A stretch of 51,339 nucleotides of DNA from a virus. The stretch is taken from positions 1 to 51,339 of the IMG/VR virus record IMGVR_UViG_3300021197_000064. The stretch is one strand, 5' to 3'. The position numbers were made by a program, and so were the translations under genes. Each line of letters begins with the position of its first letter. Position 1 is the stretch's first letter. Under the pieces are notes generated by a model. That model saw nothing but the letters and a program-made list of their open reading frames with translations. It was not told the origin of the DNA and did not search any database. This document shows, one piece after another, positions 29,652 through 38,080 of the stretch.

Positions 29652-30526
29652 GGACTGTCGATGACCTGATACAGAAGTACCTAGTCTCTAACGATTTCAA
29701 TATGTTACGAGACAAGTCTAAGAAAGACTATAGGTACTTTCTGTCTGTCATGTCGGATCAGTTTGGTGATACAGCCTACGACAAAGTGACAAGCAAGCAA
29801 GCTAAACACGCCTACGAAGAATGGGTTGTGCGTGGTATTACGCTTGCGAATCACGTGAGGAACTCATCGTCTAGGTTGTATCACTACGCCATCGACATGG
29901 AGTATGCCACCTTCAATCCATTCGCTAACATTAAACGTAAGACTGCACCACAACGAAAGGTGGTGTGGTCAGAGGATGACGTGCGTCATTTTCTTGACAC
30001 TGCATATAGTTCGTTTGAGTGGCGTAGTATCGGATTGATAGTACAGATGGCATACGAATGGTGTCAAAGATTGGGTGATATGCGCTTGCTTACATGGGAT
30101 AACCTAGATTTGCCTGACAAGAAACTTTACCTTGAGCAATCAAAGAAGAGGGCAGAGGTTACATTACCTATTGAAGATGACCTACACTCTATGCTGATAC
30201 AACAGCAGGAGGACTTTGGTTTTCAACAGTACGTTGCGCCCCGTGTGAGACCCGTCAGGGGCGTGTACGAACCCTATGGCTTGGACAGGCTAGGCAAAGC
30301 AGGACGTGTCGTCATGCGTGAAGCTGGATTGTCTGATGAACTACGACTGATGGACCTACGCCGCACTGGTACTACAGAGATGGTAGAGGCTGGTGTATCT
30401 ATGGGCCAGATCATGTCGGTTACAGGACATACTAACCCACAGTCTGTCAAACCGTACATGAAAAATACATATGCCAGTGCTAATAATGCATTGACAATGC
30501 GTAAATCTCGTGATAAAAGCACTTAA
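29648..30526 (+). CDS. tyrosine-type site-specific recombinase (integrase family)
   Basis: 292 residues. N-terminal SAM-like DNA-binding region (DLIQKYLVSNDF ... YEEWVVRGITLANHVRNSSS) and catalytic C-terminus. R141 in QRLGDMRLLTW is the first Arg, K167 in SKKRAEVTLP is the beta-hairpin Lys, R238 the second Arg, H261 lies in VTGHTNP, and Y270 (KPYMKN) is the nucleophile, nine residues after the His. The usual HxxR is MDLR here, so the first His of that box is replaced by M235. It is encoded in the early replication operon, not beside a tRNA; I see no attP. It may integrate or resolve multimers. Activity is uncertain because of the H-to-M change. Confidence 0.82.
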   Translation: MRTVDDLIQKYLVSNDFNMLRDKSKKDYRYFLSVMSDQFGDTAYDKVTSKQAKHAYEEWVVRGITLANHVRNSSSRLYHYAIDMEYATFNPFANIKRKTAPQRKVVWSEDDVRHFLDTAYSSFEWRSIGLIVQMAYEWCQRLGDMRLLTWDNLDLPDKKLYLEQSKKRAEVTLPIEDDLHSMLIQQQEDFGFQQYVAPRVRPVRGVYEPYGLDRLGKAGRVVMREAGLSDELRLMDLRRTGTTEMVEAGVSMGQIMSVTGHTNPQSVKPYMKNTYASANNALTMRKSRDKST

Positions 30527-30551
30527 CTGCCGACAAGAAAGGTGTATATAC

Positions 30552-31331
30552 ATGGATAATATATATAACATTGTAAGTGATTTACACGTAGGTGTAGGTG
30601 AAACCCAACGAATGAACTGTCCTATATGCAAAGGACGTAAGACTTTTACTGTGACAAATAGCATGGGCAGTCTTGTGTGGAACTGCTACAAAGCATCGTG
30701 TGATGTAAGTGGTGGCACAAGAGTACACATGGCTGTTGAAGATGTACGCCGTGCATTACATGGTGTAGAGCATTTTGCAGAGGACAAGTTTATCCTGCCC
30801 ACCTACATCACACACAATACGGACAGCCTGTACATCAAACGGTTCTGTGCCACGTGGGGCATAGACAAGGACAGGCTGGGCCTTATGTGGGATGTAAAAG
30901 AAGATCGCCTTGTGTTCCCCGTTAAACACGATGGTGTTATCGTTGATGCCACAGGCAGGTCATTGGGTAAGCGATTACCTAAATGGAAACGATATGGAAA
31001 AAGTGGCTTGCCATACACGTCAGGGTGTGGTAAAGTCGCCGTAGTTGTTGAGGACTGTGTGAGTGCCGCAGTTGTAGGCGAGGATGTAAGGCTTGTCGGG
31101 GTAGCCATGTTGGGTACATCCATGCTTGAATCACACAAGAGGTATCTCTCGCAGTTCTCAACAGCAATCATAGCACTGGACCCCGATGCCCTAAAGAAGA
31201 CGCTATTGATTGCCAAAGAACTTAGAGGACACGTAGCCAACGTGCGTGTACTCAAACTGACGGACGATCTGAAGTACCGTCACCCCGATGACCTAGCTGC
31301 ACTGGCAGCGATAACCAACGAAGGAGACTAA
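30552..31331 (+). CDS. DNA primase, zinc finger and TOPRIM
   Basis: 259 residues from the ATG at 30552, 10 nt after GAAAGG; the ATG at 30510 lies in the integrase 3' end. The zinc-binding N-terminus has C23 and C26 (NCPICKG) and C45 and C50 (WNCYKASC). The TOPRIM part shows E167 (VVVEDCVSA) and the DxD pair D210/D212 (IIALDPDA). This is the primase half of T7 gp4. It makes RNA primers on the lagging strand. Helicase follows after one base as a separate gene, so the usual fused gp4 is split here. Confidence 0.85.
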   Translation: MDNIYNIVSDLHVGVGETQRMNCPICKGRKTFTVTNSMGSLVWNCYKASCDVSGGTRVHMAVEDVRRALHGVEHFAEDKFILPTYITHNTDSLYIKRFCATWGIDKDRLGLMWDVKEDRLVFPVKHDGVIVDATGRSLGKRLPKWKRYGKSGLPYTSGCGKVAVVVEDCVSAAVVGEDVRLVGVAMLGTSMLESHKRYLSQFSTAIIALDPDALKKTLLIAKELRGHVANVRVLKLTDDLKYRHPDDLAALAAITNEGD

Positions 31332-31332
31332 C

Positions 31333-32556
31333 ATGGAACTATCACTCATCAGAAGCCTGATGGACAAAGACTTCTACGATGACCATCGTGGTTCTAAATG
31401 TCCATCAGAGTTGTTCAGTTCGGACAACAGAAAGATCAAGCAAGCTATCGACACAGCTATGGACAGGTACAATCGCACGGTCACACCCGATGAGATTGAG
31501 GCACTGTTTATATCAGGCAATCCGACATTGACCACTGCACAAAAGCAGGGGTATGCCAGCTTGTTTGCACAGATCAAGAAGGAGACGCCACTGGGTGGCG
31601 ATGTAGCACAGGAGGTTCTATCCAAGCTGTTCCAGCGGGTAGTCGGAGAGAAGGTAGCTGAACTAGGTTTTGATATGGTCAACGGTGACAACCGTTCTCT
31701 TGAAGCCCTGCGTGGGCTGATGGAGAAGTACAATGATGACTTCATCCCTAACATGAATATCGAATGGGAGGACATCAGCATAGAAAGCATCATGGCTGCA
31801 GTCGGAGAAGAGGCACGTTGGAAGTTCAACATCCCCTCTGTAATGCGTAAGCTAGACGGCATCAGCGGCGGTCACTTGATTGAGGTAGGTGCTAGACCTA
31901 ACGTGGGCAAGACCTCGTTCCACGCCTCTCTAATCGCTGGTCCTAACGGGTTTGCACACCAAGGTGCTAACTGTATTATCCTGTGCAACGAAGAGGCTGG
32001 CAAGCGTGTAGCAGAGCGATATCTTAATGCTGCATCTGGCATGTCACGGTATGAGATTGGCGTGAACTTTCAGAAGGCATCTGCTGCTTACTATCCCGTA
32101 TCCAAGAACATCAAGATCAAGGAGTGTCAGGGTCGTGACATGGCGTGGGTTGAGTCTGTAGCCAAGTCGTATAAGCCTGACATTCTTGTGCTTGACATGG
32201 GTGACAAGTTCAGTGCTGGCGGTAACTATGCCAGACCTGATGAAGCACTCAAGGCTTGTGCCATATATGCTAGGCAGATTGCTAAGACATACGACTGTGC
32301 AGTATTCTATATGTCACAGCTATCAGCAGAGGCAGAGGGGCGTACCACACTGAATCAATCCATGATGGAGGGGTCACGTACAGGTAAGGCAGCAGAGGCT
32401 GACCTCATGCTACTGATAGGCAAAGCACCACATGTAGAGGGTGAGGAACAGGAAAGCCCACTACGCCACATTAACGTAGTCAAGAACAAGTTGAACGGCT
32501 GGCATGGCATGGTCAACTGTGACTTAGACTACTTGACAGCGAGGTACGGAGTATGA
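31333..32556 (+). CDS. replicative DNA helicase, DnaB/T7 gp4-like
   Basis: 407 residues; ATG follows AAGGAG. The Walker A is GARPNVGKTS (186-195) and the Walker B ILVLDMGDK (284-292). The N-terminal 150 residues are a helical domain unlike the primase. Sequences AQIKKETPLGGD and the C-terminal LNGWHGMVNCDLDYLTARYG fit a DnaB-type RecA fold. It unwinds the fork and pairs with the primase encoded just upstream. Its 3' end overlaps the next gene by 4 nt. Confidence 0.87.
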   Translation: MELSLIRSLMDKDFYDDHRGSKCPSELFSSDNRKIKQAIDTAMDRYNRTVTPDEIEALFISGNPTLTTAQKQGYASLFAQIKKETPLGGDVAQEVLSKLFQRVVGEKVAELGFDMVNGDNRSLEALRGLMEKYNDDFIPNMNIEWEDISIESIMAAVGEEARWKFNIPSVMRKLDGISGGHLIEVGARPNVGKTSFHASLIAGPNGFAHQGANCIILCNEEAGKRVAERYLNAASGMSRYEIGVNFQKASAAYYPVSKNIKIKECQGRDMAWVESVAKSYKPDILVLDMGDKFSAGGNYARPDEALKACAIYARQIAKTYDCAVFYMSQLSAEAEGRTTLNQSMMEGSRTGKAAEADLMLLIGKAPHVEGEEQESPLRHINVVKNKLNGWHGMVNCDLDYLTARYGV

Positions 32557-32996
32557 GGACAAAGCCATTTAACAAAGCATCCTTTGAGAAGTATGACAGG
32601 GCTGCACGTATTCGTACAGGACAGCACCTAACTCTCAAGGGGTACAAGGTAAAGGATCACCCAGACAAGTACGCCCAAGACCTGATAGCTACACAAGATA
32701 ATAATAGCATATGTGTAGAGTGTGAGGTGAAGGTGGTGTGGTCTGGCCCTGACTTCCCATATGAAACGGTGCAGTTGCCACAGCGCAAGCAGAAGTTCTT
32801 CAATGAGCCTACGCTGTTTTACATATGGAATAAACAATTAGATAATGCAGTTACATTCTTGTCGGAAGAGATAAAGGACTTGACGCCAGTGGAAGTACCG
32901 AATAAGTATATAAGCAAAGGCGAATACTTCTATCAGATACCGATGGACTTAGTAACTAAAGTAAAAGTGAGGATTAAAGATGAAGCTAACACTTGA
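32553..32996 (+). CDS. nuclease-like hypothetical protein
   Basis: 147 residues. The stretch QDLIATQDNNSICVECEVKV resembles the D-(x)n-ExK of PD-(D/E)xK nucleases: D42-43 region, then ECEVK. The rest (FYIWNKQLDNAVTFLSEEI) is alpha/beta. It lies between helicase and DNA polymerase. Position suits a DNA-processing enzyme; the nuclease call is tentative because only one motif is visible. Confidence 0.5.
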   Translation: MRTKPFNKASFEKYDRAARIRTGQHLTLKGYKVKDHPDKYAQDLIATQDNNSICVECEVKVVWSGPDFPYETVQLPQRKQKFFNEPTLFYIWNKQLDNAVTFLSEEIKDLTPVEVPNKYISKGEYFYQIPMDLVTKVKVRIKDEANT

Positions 32997-35022
32997 TGTA
33001 GAGAACACCGTCACCAAGCGTGGTGGCAAGCTGCACATGGACCCCTTTGAGACAGACAATACGCTGGTCATGGTGGGTATGTTAAACGATCAGGGTAACA
33101 AAGCTATCGTTACCTTTGACCATAGTGATGAACCAGCTACGGGTTTTGGTAGAGAGATGGTGCAGGATTGGTTAGATCAAGCCACTATACTTATAATGCA
33201 TAACGCAGCGCACGACTTGTTGTGGCTGTGGGAGTCTGGCTTTACGTATGATGGCCCCGTGTTCGACACGATGCTGGCAGAGTATGTGCTACAGCGTGGT
33301 ATCAAAGAGCCACTGTCTCTTGAGGCTTGTGCAGAACGCTATGAGTTAGACACTAAGAAGCAAGACACACTCAAGGAGTATTTCAAGAAGGGTTATTCTA
33401 CCCGTGACATACCCTACGATGAGTTGTGTGAGTACCTATCTGCTGACCTACACGCTACACAGCAACTATCAGATAAGCTGATATACCGCCTCAACACAGA
33501 GGCAGACGCAGGACTCCGTGGTACAGTTGATCTGACTAACGAGGTGGCTGTATGTCTGTCACGTGTTTACCAGCGGGGCTTTACCGTAGACATGGACAAG
33601 CTGGATGAGGTGCGTCAAGAGTTTGAACAGGAGAAGCGTCAACTTATTGACGATCTAAATACCCATGTTCGTAGGCTGATGGGTGACACTCCTATCAACC
33701 TCAATAGTCCAGAGCAGTTGTCTTGGGTTATCTACAGCCGTAAGGTATTGGACAAGCCCTATTGGGGCAACGCCATTGACCCCTACATGGATGAACAAGA
33801 CTTTCGCAGCCTCGTTGCAGCAGGTACAGAACGTGTATACAAAACCAAAGCTAGTCAATGCAAGGAGTGCTATGGCAGTGGTCAGGTTAGAAAGGTAAGG
33901 AAAGATGGAACCCCGTACTCAAGAACTAATAAGTGTCCTACTTGTTCTGGTGATGGTTATCTTCTTACACACAGCCAAACGCTGGCTGGTCTGAAGTTTA
34001 AGCCACCATCAGCCAAGTGGGCTAGTGCCAATGGCTTTAGCACAAGCAAGTCTAATCTTGAACTGCTAGAGAATACAGCCAAGTCTAAAGGCATGACAGA
34101 TGCGGTTGACTTCCTATATAAAGTACGCAGACTATCCGCTGTGGATACCTACCTGTCGTCCTTTGTAGAGGGGATCAGCCTACACACAAAGCCTGACAAT
34201 AGGCTGCACGTGCGTTTACTACAGCACCGCACAGCTACTGGCAGGTTTAGTGGTGCAGACCCTAACATGCAGAACATGCCACGTGGTGGTACGTTCCCCG
34301 TGAAGAAGGTATTCGTATCACGATTCGACAATGGTAAGATAATGGAAGCAGACTTTGCACAGCTAGAGTTTCGCACTGCCGCTTACCTATCACAAGATGG
34401 AGTTGCAATTGAAGAAGTATCTACTGGGTTTGATGTACACGCATACACCGCTGAAGTTATTACTAATGCTGGTCAGCCTACGAGCAGACAGGATGCGAAA
34501 GCGCATACATTTGCGCCCCTCTACGGGGCCACTGGGTTCGGAAGGACGCAAGCAGAAGCATCTTACTACCAACACTTCACAAAGAAGTACACGGGAGTTG
34601 CCGCTTGGCACTCCAAGTTGGCTAAAGAAGCTATCGCAACCCAGAAGATAGCTACACCATCTGGCAGGGAGTTTGCATTTCCTGATGTAGTGCGTAAGCA
34701 TACAGGTAGAGTGTCACACTTTACACAGATCAAGAACTATCCCGTGCAGTCATTCGCTACGGCAGACATTGTGCCACTGGCTTTGTTGCACATAGAAAAA
34801 CTACTTGACGGTATGCAATCATGTGTGGTAAATACTGTACACGATTCAATCGTCATTGATGTTCACCCAGATGAGGAGAGGAGATGTATTGATGTAATAC
34901 AAGAGACTAACAGAGTATTGCCTGACTTGATTACCATACGTTGGGGGTTGGTATTCAATGTTCCACTAGAACTAGAGGCAAAAATTGGCCCCAACTGGCT
35001 TGACACTAAGGATGTGTCGTGA
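32980..35022 (+). CDS. family-A DNA polymerase with DnaJ-type zinc finger insert
   Basis: 680 residues. The N-terminal 3'-5' exonuclease shows LDVEN (D6, E8), HNAAHD (74-79) and LSADLHAT (D156). A zinc finger follows: CKECYGSG (C294, C297) and CPTCSGDG (C319, C322), DnaJ-type, in the linker to the polymerase domain. The polymerase has motif A DFAQLEFR (D458, R465), O-helix RQDAKAHTFAPLYG (R503, K507, F511, Y515) and motif C VHDSIVID (H621, D622, S623). The exonuclease-finger-polymerase order is the HMO-2011-type signature. F511 equals position 762 of E. coli Pol I. Motif C has Ser where the cellular enzymes have Glu. It replicates the phage genome. Confidence 0.95.
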   Translation: MKLTLDVENTVTKRGGKLHMDPFETDNTLVMVGMLNDQGNKAIVTFDHSDEPATGFGREMVQDWLDQATILIMHNAAHDLLWLWESGFTYDGPVFDTMLAEYVLQRGIKEPLSLEACAERYELDTKKQDTLKEYFKKGYSTRDIPYDELCEYLSADLHATQQLSDKLIYRLNTEADAGLRGTVDLTNEVAVCLSRVYQRGFTVDMDKLDEVRQEFEQEKRQLIDDLNTHVRRLMGDTPINLNSPEQLSWVIYSRKVLDKPYWGNAIDPYMDEQDFRSLVAAGTERVYKTKASQCKECYGSGQVRKVRKDGTPYSRTNKCPTCSGDGYLLTHSQTLAGLKFKPPSAKWASANGFSTSKSNLELLENTAKSKGMTDAVDFLYKVRRLSAVDTYLSSFVEGISLHTKPDNRLHVRLLQHRTATGRFSGADPNMQNMPRGGTFPVKKVFVSRFDNGKIMEADFAQLEFRTAAYLSQDGVAIEEVSTGFDVHAYTAEVITNAGQPTSRQDAKAHTFAPLYGATGFGRTQAEASYYQHFTKKYTGVAAWHSKLAKEAIATQKIATPSGREFAFPDVVRKHTGRVSHFTQIKNYPVQSFATADIVPLALLHIEKLLDGMQSCVVNTVHDSIVIDVHPDEERRCIDVIQETNRVLPDLITIRWGLVFNVPLELEAKIGPNWLDTKDVS

Positions 35023-35028
35023 TATAAC
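35000..35028 (+). promoter_or_regulatory. sigma70-like promoter upstream of the ssDNA-binding-protein-like gene
   Basis: TTGACA (35000-35005), 17-nt spacer, TATAAC (35023-35028), again with a TG one base before the -10. The ATG at 35063 is 34 nt downstream. The -35 lies inside the 3' end of the polymerase gene. This is the best sigma70 match in the window. Confidence 0.75.
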
Positions 35029-35062
35029 TATGGATTCAAACTCAAAAGAAGGAGTATAAAAT

Positions 35063-35929
35063 ATGGAACTTACAACTATCAATACCGCTAACTATGCGGA
35101 AATGGCTAAAGCTATGGGCATCGCCCATGAAGGAATTGGTGAGCGTAAACAGGCAAGCACCCTTGCACGTCTGCGTATCAATCACTCACCTATTATCGGT
35201 ACGGAAAAGGTACTGGTTAAAGGTGGAACCTATAAGCTGGAGATACCAGACGGTCCTACCTACTACGCTGAATCTGTAAAGATTCGCCCGTATGTACAAC
35301 GCTTCATGTATAAGCGTTTTATTCGTGGTGATGCAGGTTCATCTAACCGCTACGTTAAGACTGTCATGGCTGATAATCTTAACATCGACTTGAAAGACAA
35401 CGATGGTGGATTCAATTGTGGTAAACCTGCTGGTTTTATCAAGGATTGGAACTCTGTTCCTGATAAGATGAAGGAACTCATTAAGTCTATCAAGCGTGTG
35501 CGTGTAGTGCTTGGCATGGTTGAACTTGTCAACGCAACAGATGAGCATGGGGAGTCTGTCGATGTAGACGACACAGCATTCATCTGGGAAGTTGAGAACC
35601 GTGATGCATTCAAGATTGTTGGTGAGGTCTTTACTCGCTTGGCAAAGATGAAGCGTCTGCCTGTGCAGCATATCATCACAGCTACATCAGAGGAGCGTAA
35701 GATTCCTACAGGTGCTGTGTTCTATCTGCCAACAGTAAGCCTTGATACTACCGTTAGCCTTGACCTCACTGAGAAAGAGCAGACTATGTTTGCTGACTTC
35801 ATGCAGTGGGTACAGAACTACAACGAGTATATCATCAATGCGTATGCAGAGAAGGCTAACCATATCGAAGATGATATGGAAGTTGATCTGGATTCGATTA
35901 TGGATATCGAAGTAGAAGAGGTAGCGTAA
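35063..35929 (+). CDS. probable ssDNA-binding protein
   Basis: 288 residues. Basic and aromatic patches (LARLRINHSP; VKIRPYVQRFMYKRFIRGD) precede a hydrophilic middle. The end is a strongly acidic tail (DDMEVDLDSIMDIEVEEVA) such as T7 gp2.5 and other phage SSBs use to contact polymerase and helicase. It directly follows DNA polymerase and has its own promoter, which suits a protein needed in large amount. There is no Cys motif. The SSB call is inference from tail, length and place; no OB-fold signature was decisively seen. Confidence 0.6.
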   Translation: MELTTINTANYAEMAKAMGIAHEGIGERKQASTLARLRINHSPIIGTEKVLVKGGTYKLEIPDGPTYYAESVKIRPYVQRFMYKRFIRGDAGSSNRYVKTVMADNLNIDLKDNDGGFNCGKPAGFIKDWNSVPDKMKELIKSIKRVRVVLGMVELVNATDEHGESVDVDDTAFIWEVENRDAFKIVGEVFTRLAKMKRLPVQHIITATSEERKIPTGAVFYLPTVSLDTTVSLDLTEKEQTMFADFMQWVQNYNEYIINAYAEKANHIEDDMEVDLDSIMDIEVEEVA

Positions 35930-36789
35930 TGAACCATCCTGCTGAACTGGCGTTGCACCAGTACATGACTAATGCTGCTAATGGTAATTCCACCATGTCG
36001 GAAGAGACAGTTCTTCAAGTAGCTAATGATGTTGCTGACGCATTAAAACGCCAGTTTGGTGGGGGCAATAAGCGTGACGAGTTTAGGCTACGCATGTCAA
36101 ATGTGGGTAGGCCAACTTGTCAACTCTGGTTCCAGAAGAATCAGCCAGAGAAAGCGTTGCCCTTACCGACTACATTCGTAATGAACATGATGCTAGGTGA
36201 TATCGTAGAGGCTGTGTTCAAAGGACTATTGAAAGAAGCTGGAGTAGATTATGAAGACAATAAGGAAGTTACTCTTGAAGTTGATGATGATACATCCATT
36301 AACGGCACATATGATATTGTTATTGATGGTGCTGTTGATGATATCAAGTCAGCTTCTAGCTGGTCCTATCGAAACAAGTTCGACAGCTATGACACGTTAG
36401 CTAGTCACGATAGCTTTGGGTATGTGGGTCAGCTTGCTGGCTACGCCAAGGCATCAGGCAAACGTGCTGGTGGATGGTGGGTAGTAAACAAAGCCAACGG
36501 TGAGTTTAAATATGTACCAGCCACAAACCTTGACTTGGATGAAGAGATAACCAAGATTAAGGATACAGCACAGACTGTAAAAGATAACACGTTCAAGCGT
36601 TGCTTTGATGCAGTGCCTGAAAAGTTTAGAGGTAAGGAGACAGGCAATACAGTGCTTAATGAGAACTGTATCTTCTGTTCCTATCGCTTTACGTGTTGGC
36701 CTACATTGACAGAACGTCCAGCGGTAAAGTCACAGGCTAAAGAACCTAAGATGGTTCCATACATAAGTATGGCAGAAGAATATGCCTAA
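35929..36789 (+). CDS. RecB/Cas4-like PD-(D/E)xK nuclease with Cys cluster
   Basis: 286 residues. The catalytic core is GTYDIVIDGAVDDIKSAS: D129, D138 and K140 (D-(x)n-DxK), followed by QLAGYAK (Q168, Y172), a RecB-type motif. An N-terminal Cys (C64) and a C-terminal cluster (C247, C250, C256; NCIFCSYRFTC) are spaced as in the iron-sulphur-bearing Cas4/AddB-type nucleases. It probably trims DNA ends in recombination or replication, or degrades host DNA. Its ATG overlaps the preceding stop by one base (TAATG). Confidence 0.75.
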   Translation: MNHPAELALHQYMTNAANGNSTMSEETVLQVANDVADALKRQFGGGNKRDEFRLRMSNVGRPTCQLWFQKNQPEKALPLPTTFVMNMMLGDIVEAVFKGLLKEAGVDYEDNKEVTLEVDDDTSINGTYDIVIDGAVDDIKSASSWSYRNKFDSYDTLASHDSFGYVGQLAGYAKASGKRAGGWWVVNKANGEFKYVPATNLDLDEEITKIKDTAQTVKDNTFKRCFDAVPEKFRGKETGNTVLNENCIFCSYRFTCWPTLTERPAVKSQAKEPKMVPYISMAEEYA

Positions 36790-37237
36790 CGCAAAACAAT
36801 TTAGAGCAGCACGTAAGTACGGCTATCGTAGTGGGCTTGAGTTAAAACTAGCAGAGTACCTAAAGGAACTCTCTATCAAGTATGACTATGAGTGTGTAAA
36901 GATAGAATGGGAAGACCTAGCCTATCGTACATACACGCCAGATTTCGTGCTGTTCAACGGCATCATTATAGAAACAAAAGGTATGTTTACTGCAGCAGAT
37001 AGACGTAAGCATCTTGCAATTAAGAAACAACACCCTAAGTTAGACATACGCTTTGTGTTTGAGAATAGTAGACGTAAGCTACGCAAAGGTGCTAAGTCTT
37101 CTTATGCAGAGTGGTGTATAAGATACGGGTTTCTTTACTATGACAGGATCATACCAGAGGATTGGCTAAAAGAGAAGGGTAAGAATAGGCACAGAAAGTT
37201 TATCAAATTCACAGGAAGTAAAGTAAAAAGGAGATGA
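36782..37237 (+). CDS. endonuclease I, Holliday-junction resolvase (T7 gp3-like)
   Basis: 151 residues. YRSGLE (E20), YTPDF (D54) and IETKG (E64, K66) match T7 endonuclease I E20, D55, E65 and K67 in order and spacing. It resolves branched DNA and can help degrade host DNA. The gene overlaps the RecB-like nuclease by 8 nt, forming a nuclease pair. Length matches T7 gp3 (149 residues). Confidence 0.9.
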   Translation: MPNAKQFRAARKYGYRSGLELKLAEYLKELSIKYDYECVKIEWEDLAYRTYTPDFVLFNGIIIETKGMFTAADRRKHLAIKKQHPKLDIRFVFENSRRKLRKGAKSSYAEWCIRYGFLYYDRIIPEDWLKEKGKNRHRKFIKFTGSKVKRR

Positions 37238-37239
37238 GT

Positions 37240-37620
37240 ATGCACAATGATGAGGAGTACTACAACGATGAAGACTACGTGATAAGAATACGCCCCGGCT
37301 GTGACATGCAAGCAAATGCAAATGGGCGTAAGGAAGCTGTGTGGACGGGGGAGATTGATATATCTATTATAACAGGTCCAGATAATCCATTAGACGATGA
37401 GTCTTACTCGCAGGTTATGCACTTTGTACGTATGATGTGTGCTACCGTTCCTTTAATGGAGAGCAACAAAGAACTACGTAATTTAGTGCATGAGTTTGTA
37501 ATGGAAGAACTTGACTTAGAAGATGAAGAAGAATATGATGAGCCTTCTGTCGTTGTTAAACAAGAAGATGGCAACGTAGTACGGTTACAGTTTTCATCAA
37601 AGACTAAAGGGAGTGCATAA
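37240..37620 (+). CDS. acidic hypothetical protein
   Basis: 126 residues from the ATG at 37240, six nt after AAGGAG (an ATG at 37234 is adjacent to it). Very acidic: MHNDEEYYNDEDYVIRIRPG, VMEELDLEDEEEYDEPS. Alternating strands in the middle. No family. It lies between endonuclease I and the DUF3310 gene. Confidence 0.55.
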   Translation: MHNDEEYYNDEDYVIRIRPGCDMQANANGRKEAVWTGEIDISIITGPDNPLDDESYSQVMHFVRMMCATVPLMESNKELRNLVHEFVMEELDLEDEEEYDEPSVVVKQEDGNVVRLQFSSKTKGSA

Positions 37621-37621
37621 T

Positions 37622-37927
37622 ATGAGACATGAAGAGTATATGAGACAGGCAATGAGGCAAAGTGATGTTGACAACATAGAAGATTATCCACCTTCTGTTG
37701 ACAAAGACATGGTGAATAGTCCATCACATTATAATCAGTCAGGCATTGAGTGCATTGCTGCCATCCAAGCTGCACTTGGTCCTAACTTTAAATACTATTT
37801 GCAAGGCAACATTATGAAATACTTATGGCGGTTTGACTACAAAGGCAGACCACTTGAGGATTTGGAGAAAGCTAAATGGTATTTAAATTCGCTACTAGAA
37901 GACGTGGCAGCGAGTGATGAGAGTTAA
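37622..37927 (+). CDS. DUF3310 protein (T7 gp1.7-like family)
   Basis: 101 residues. The core SPSHYNQSGIECIAAIQAAL, followed by YYLQGNIMKYLWRFDYKGRP and DLEKAKWYLNSLL, is the DUF3310 signature. T7 gp1.7, a nucleotide kinase-type protein, contains this domain. A nucleotide-pool role is likely, consistent with the downstream RNR. The ATG at 37622 follows AAAGGGAG. Confidence 0.82.
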   Translation: MRHEEYMRQAMRQSDVDNIEDYPPSVDKDMVNSPSHYNQSGIECIAAIQAALGPNFKYYLQGNIMKYLWRFDYKGRPLEDLEKAKWYLNSLLEDVAASDES

Positions 37928-38075
37928 AGTATTTATTACTCTCGACATTGACGAGGAAGAATACCCCATACCTGCGGATGGGCAGGTTGGGGAAGAAATA
38001 GAGGATGGCATACGTGAATACATCTATGATGTAGACGGTGCTGACATTAGAACAATAAGAACTATAACGGAGTGA
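37917..38075 (+). CDS. small acidic protein before RNR
   Basis: 52 residues (MRVKVFITLDIDEEEYPIPA ... ADIRTIRTITE). Overlaps the DUF3310 end by 11 nt and ends a few nt before the RNR start. No family recognised. Confidence 0.5.
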   Translation: MRVKVFITLDIDEEEYPIPADGQVGEEIEDGIREYIYDVDGADIRTIRTITE

Positions 38076-38080
38076 TGGAT

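Noticed and set aside
38045-38070. CTGACA-N16-TATAAC as a promoter for RNR
   Set aside because: The -10 would be only about 12 nt from the start codon and overlap its ribosome binding site; the leader would be too short.
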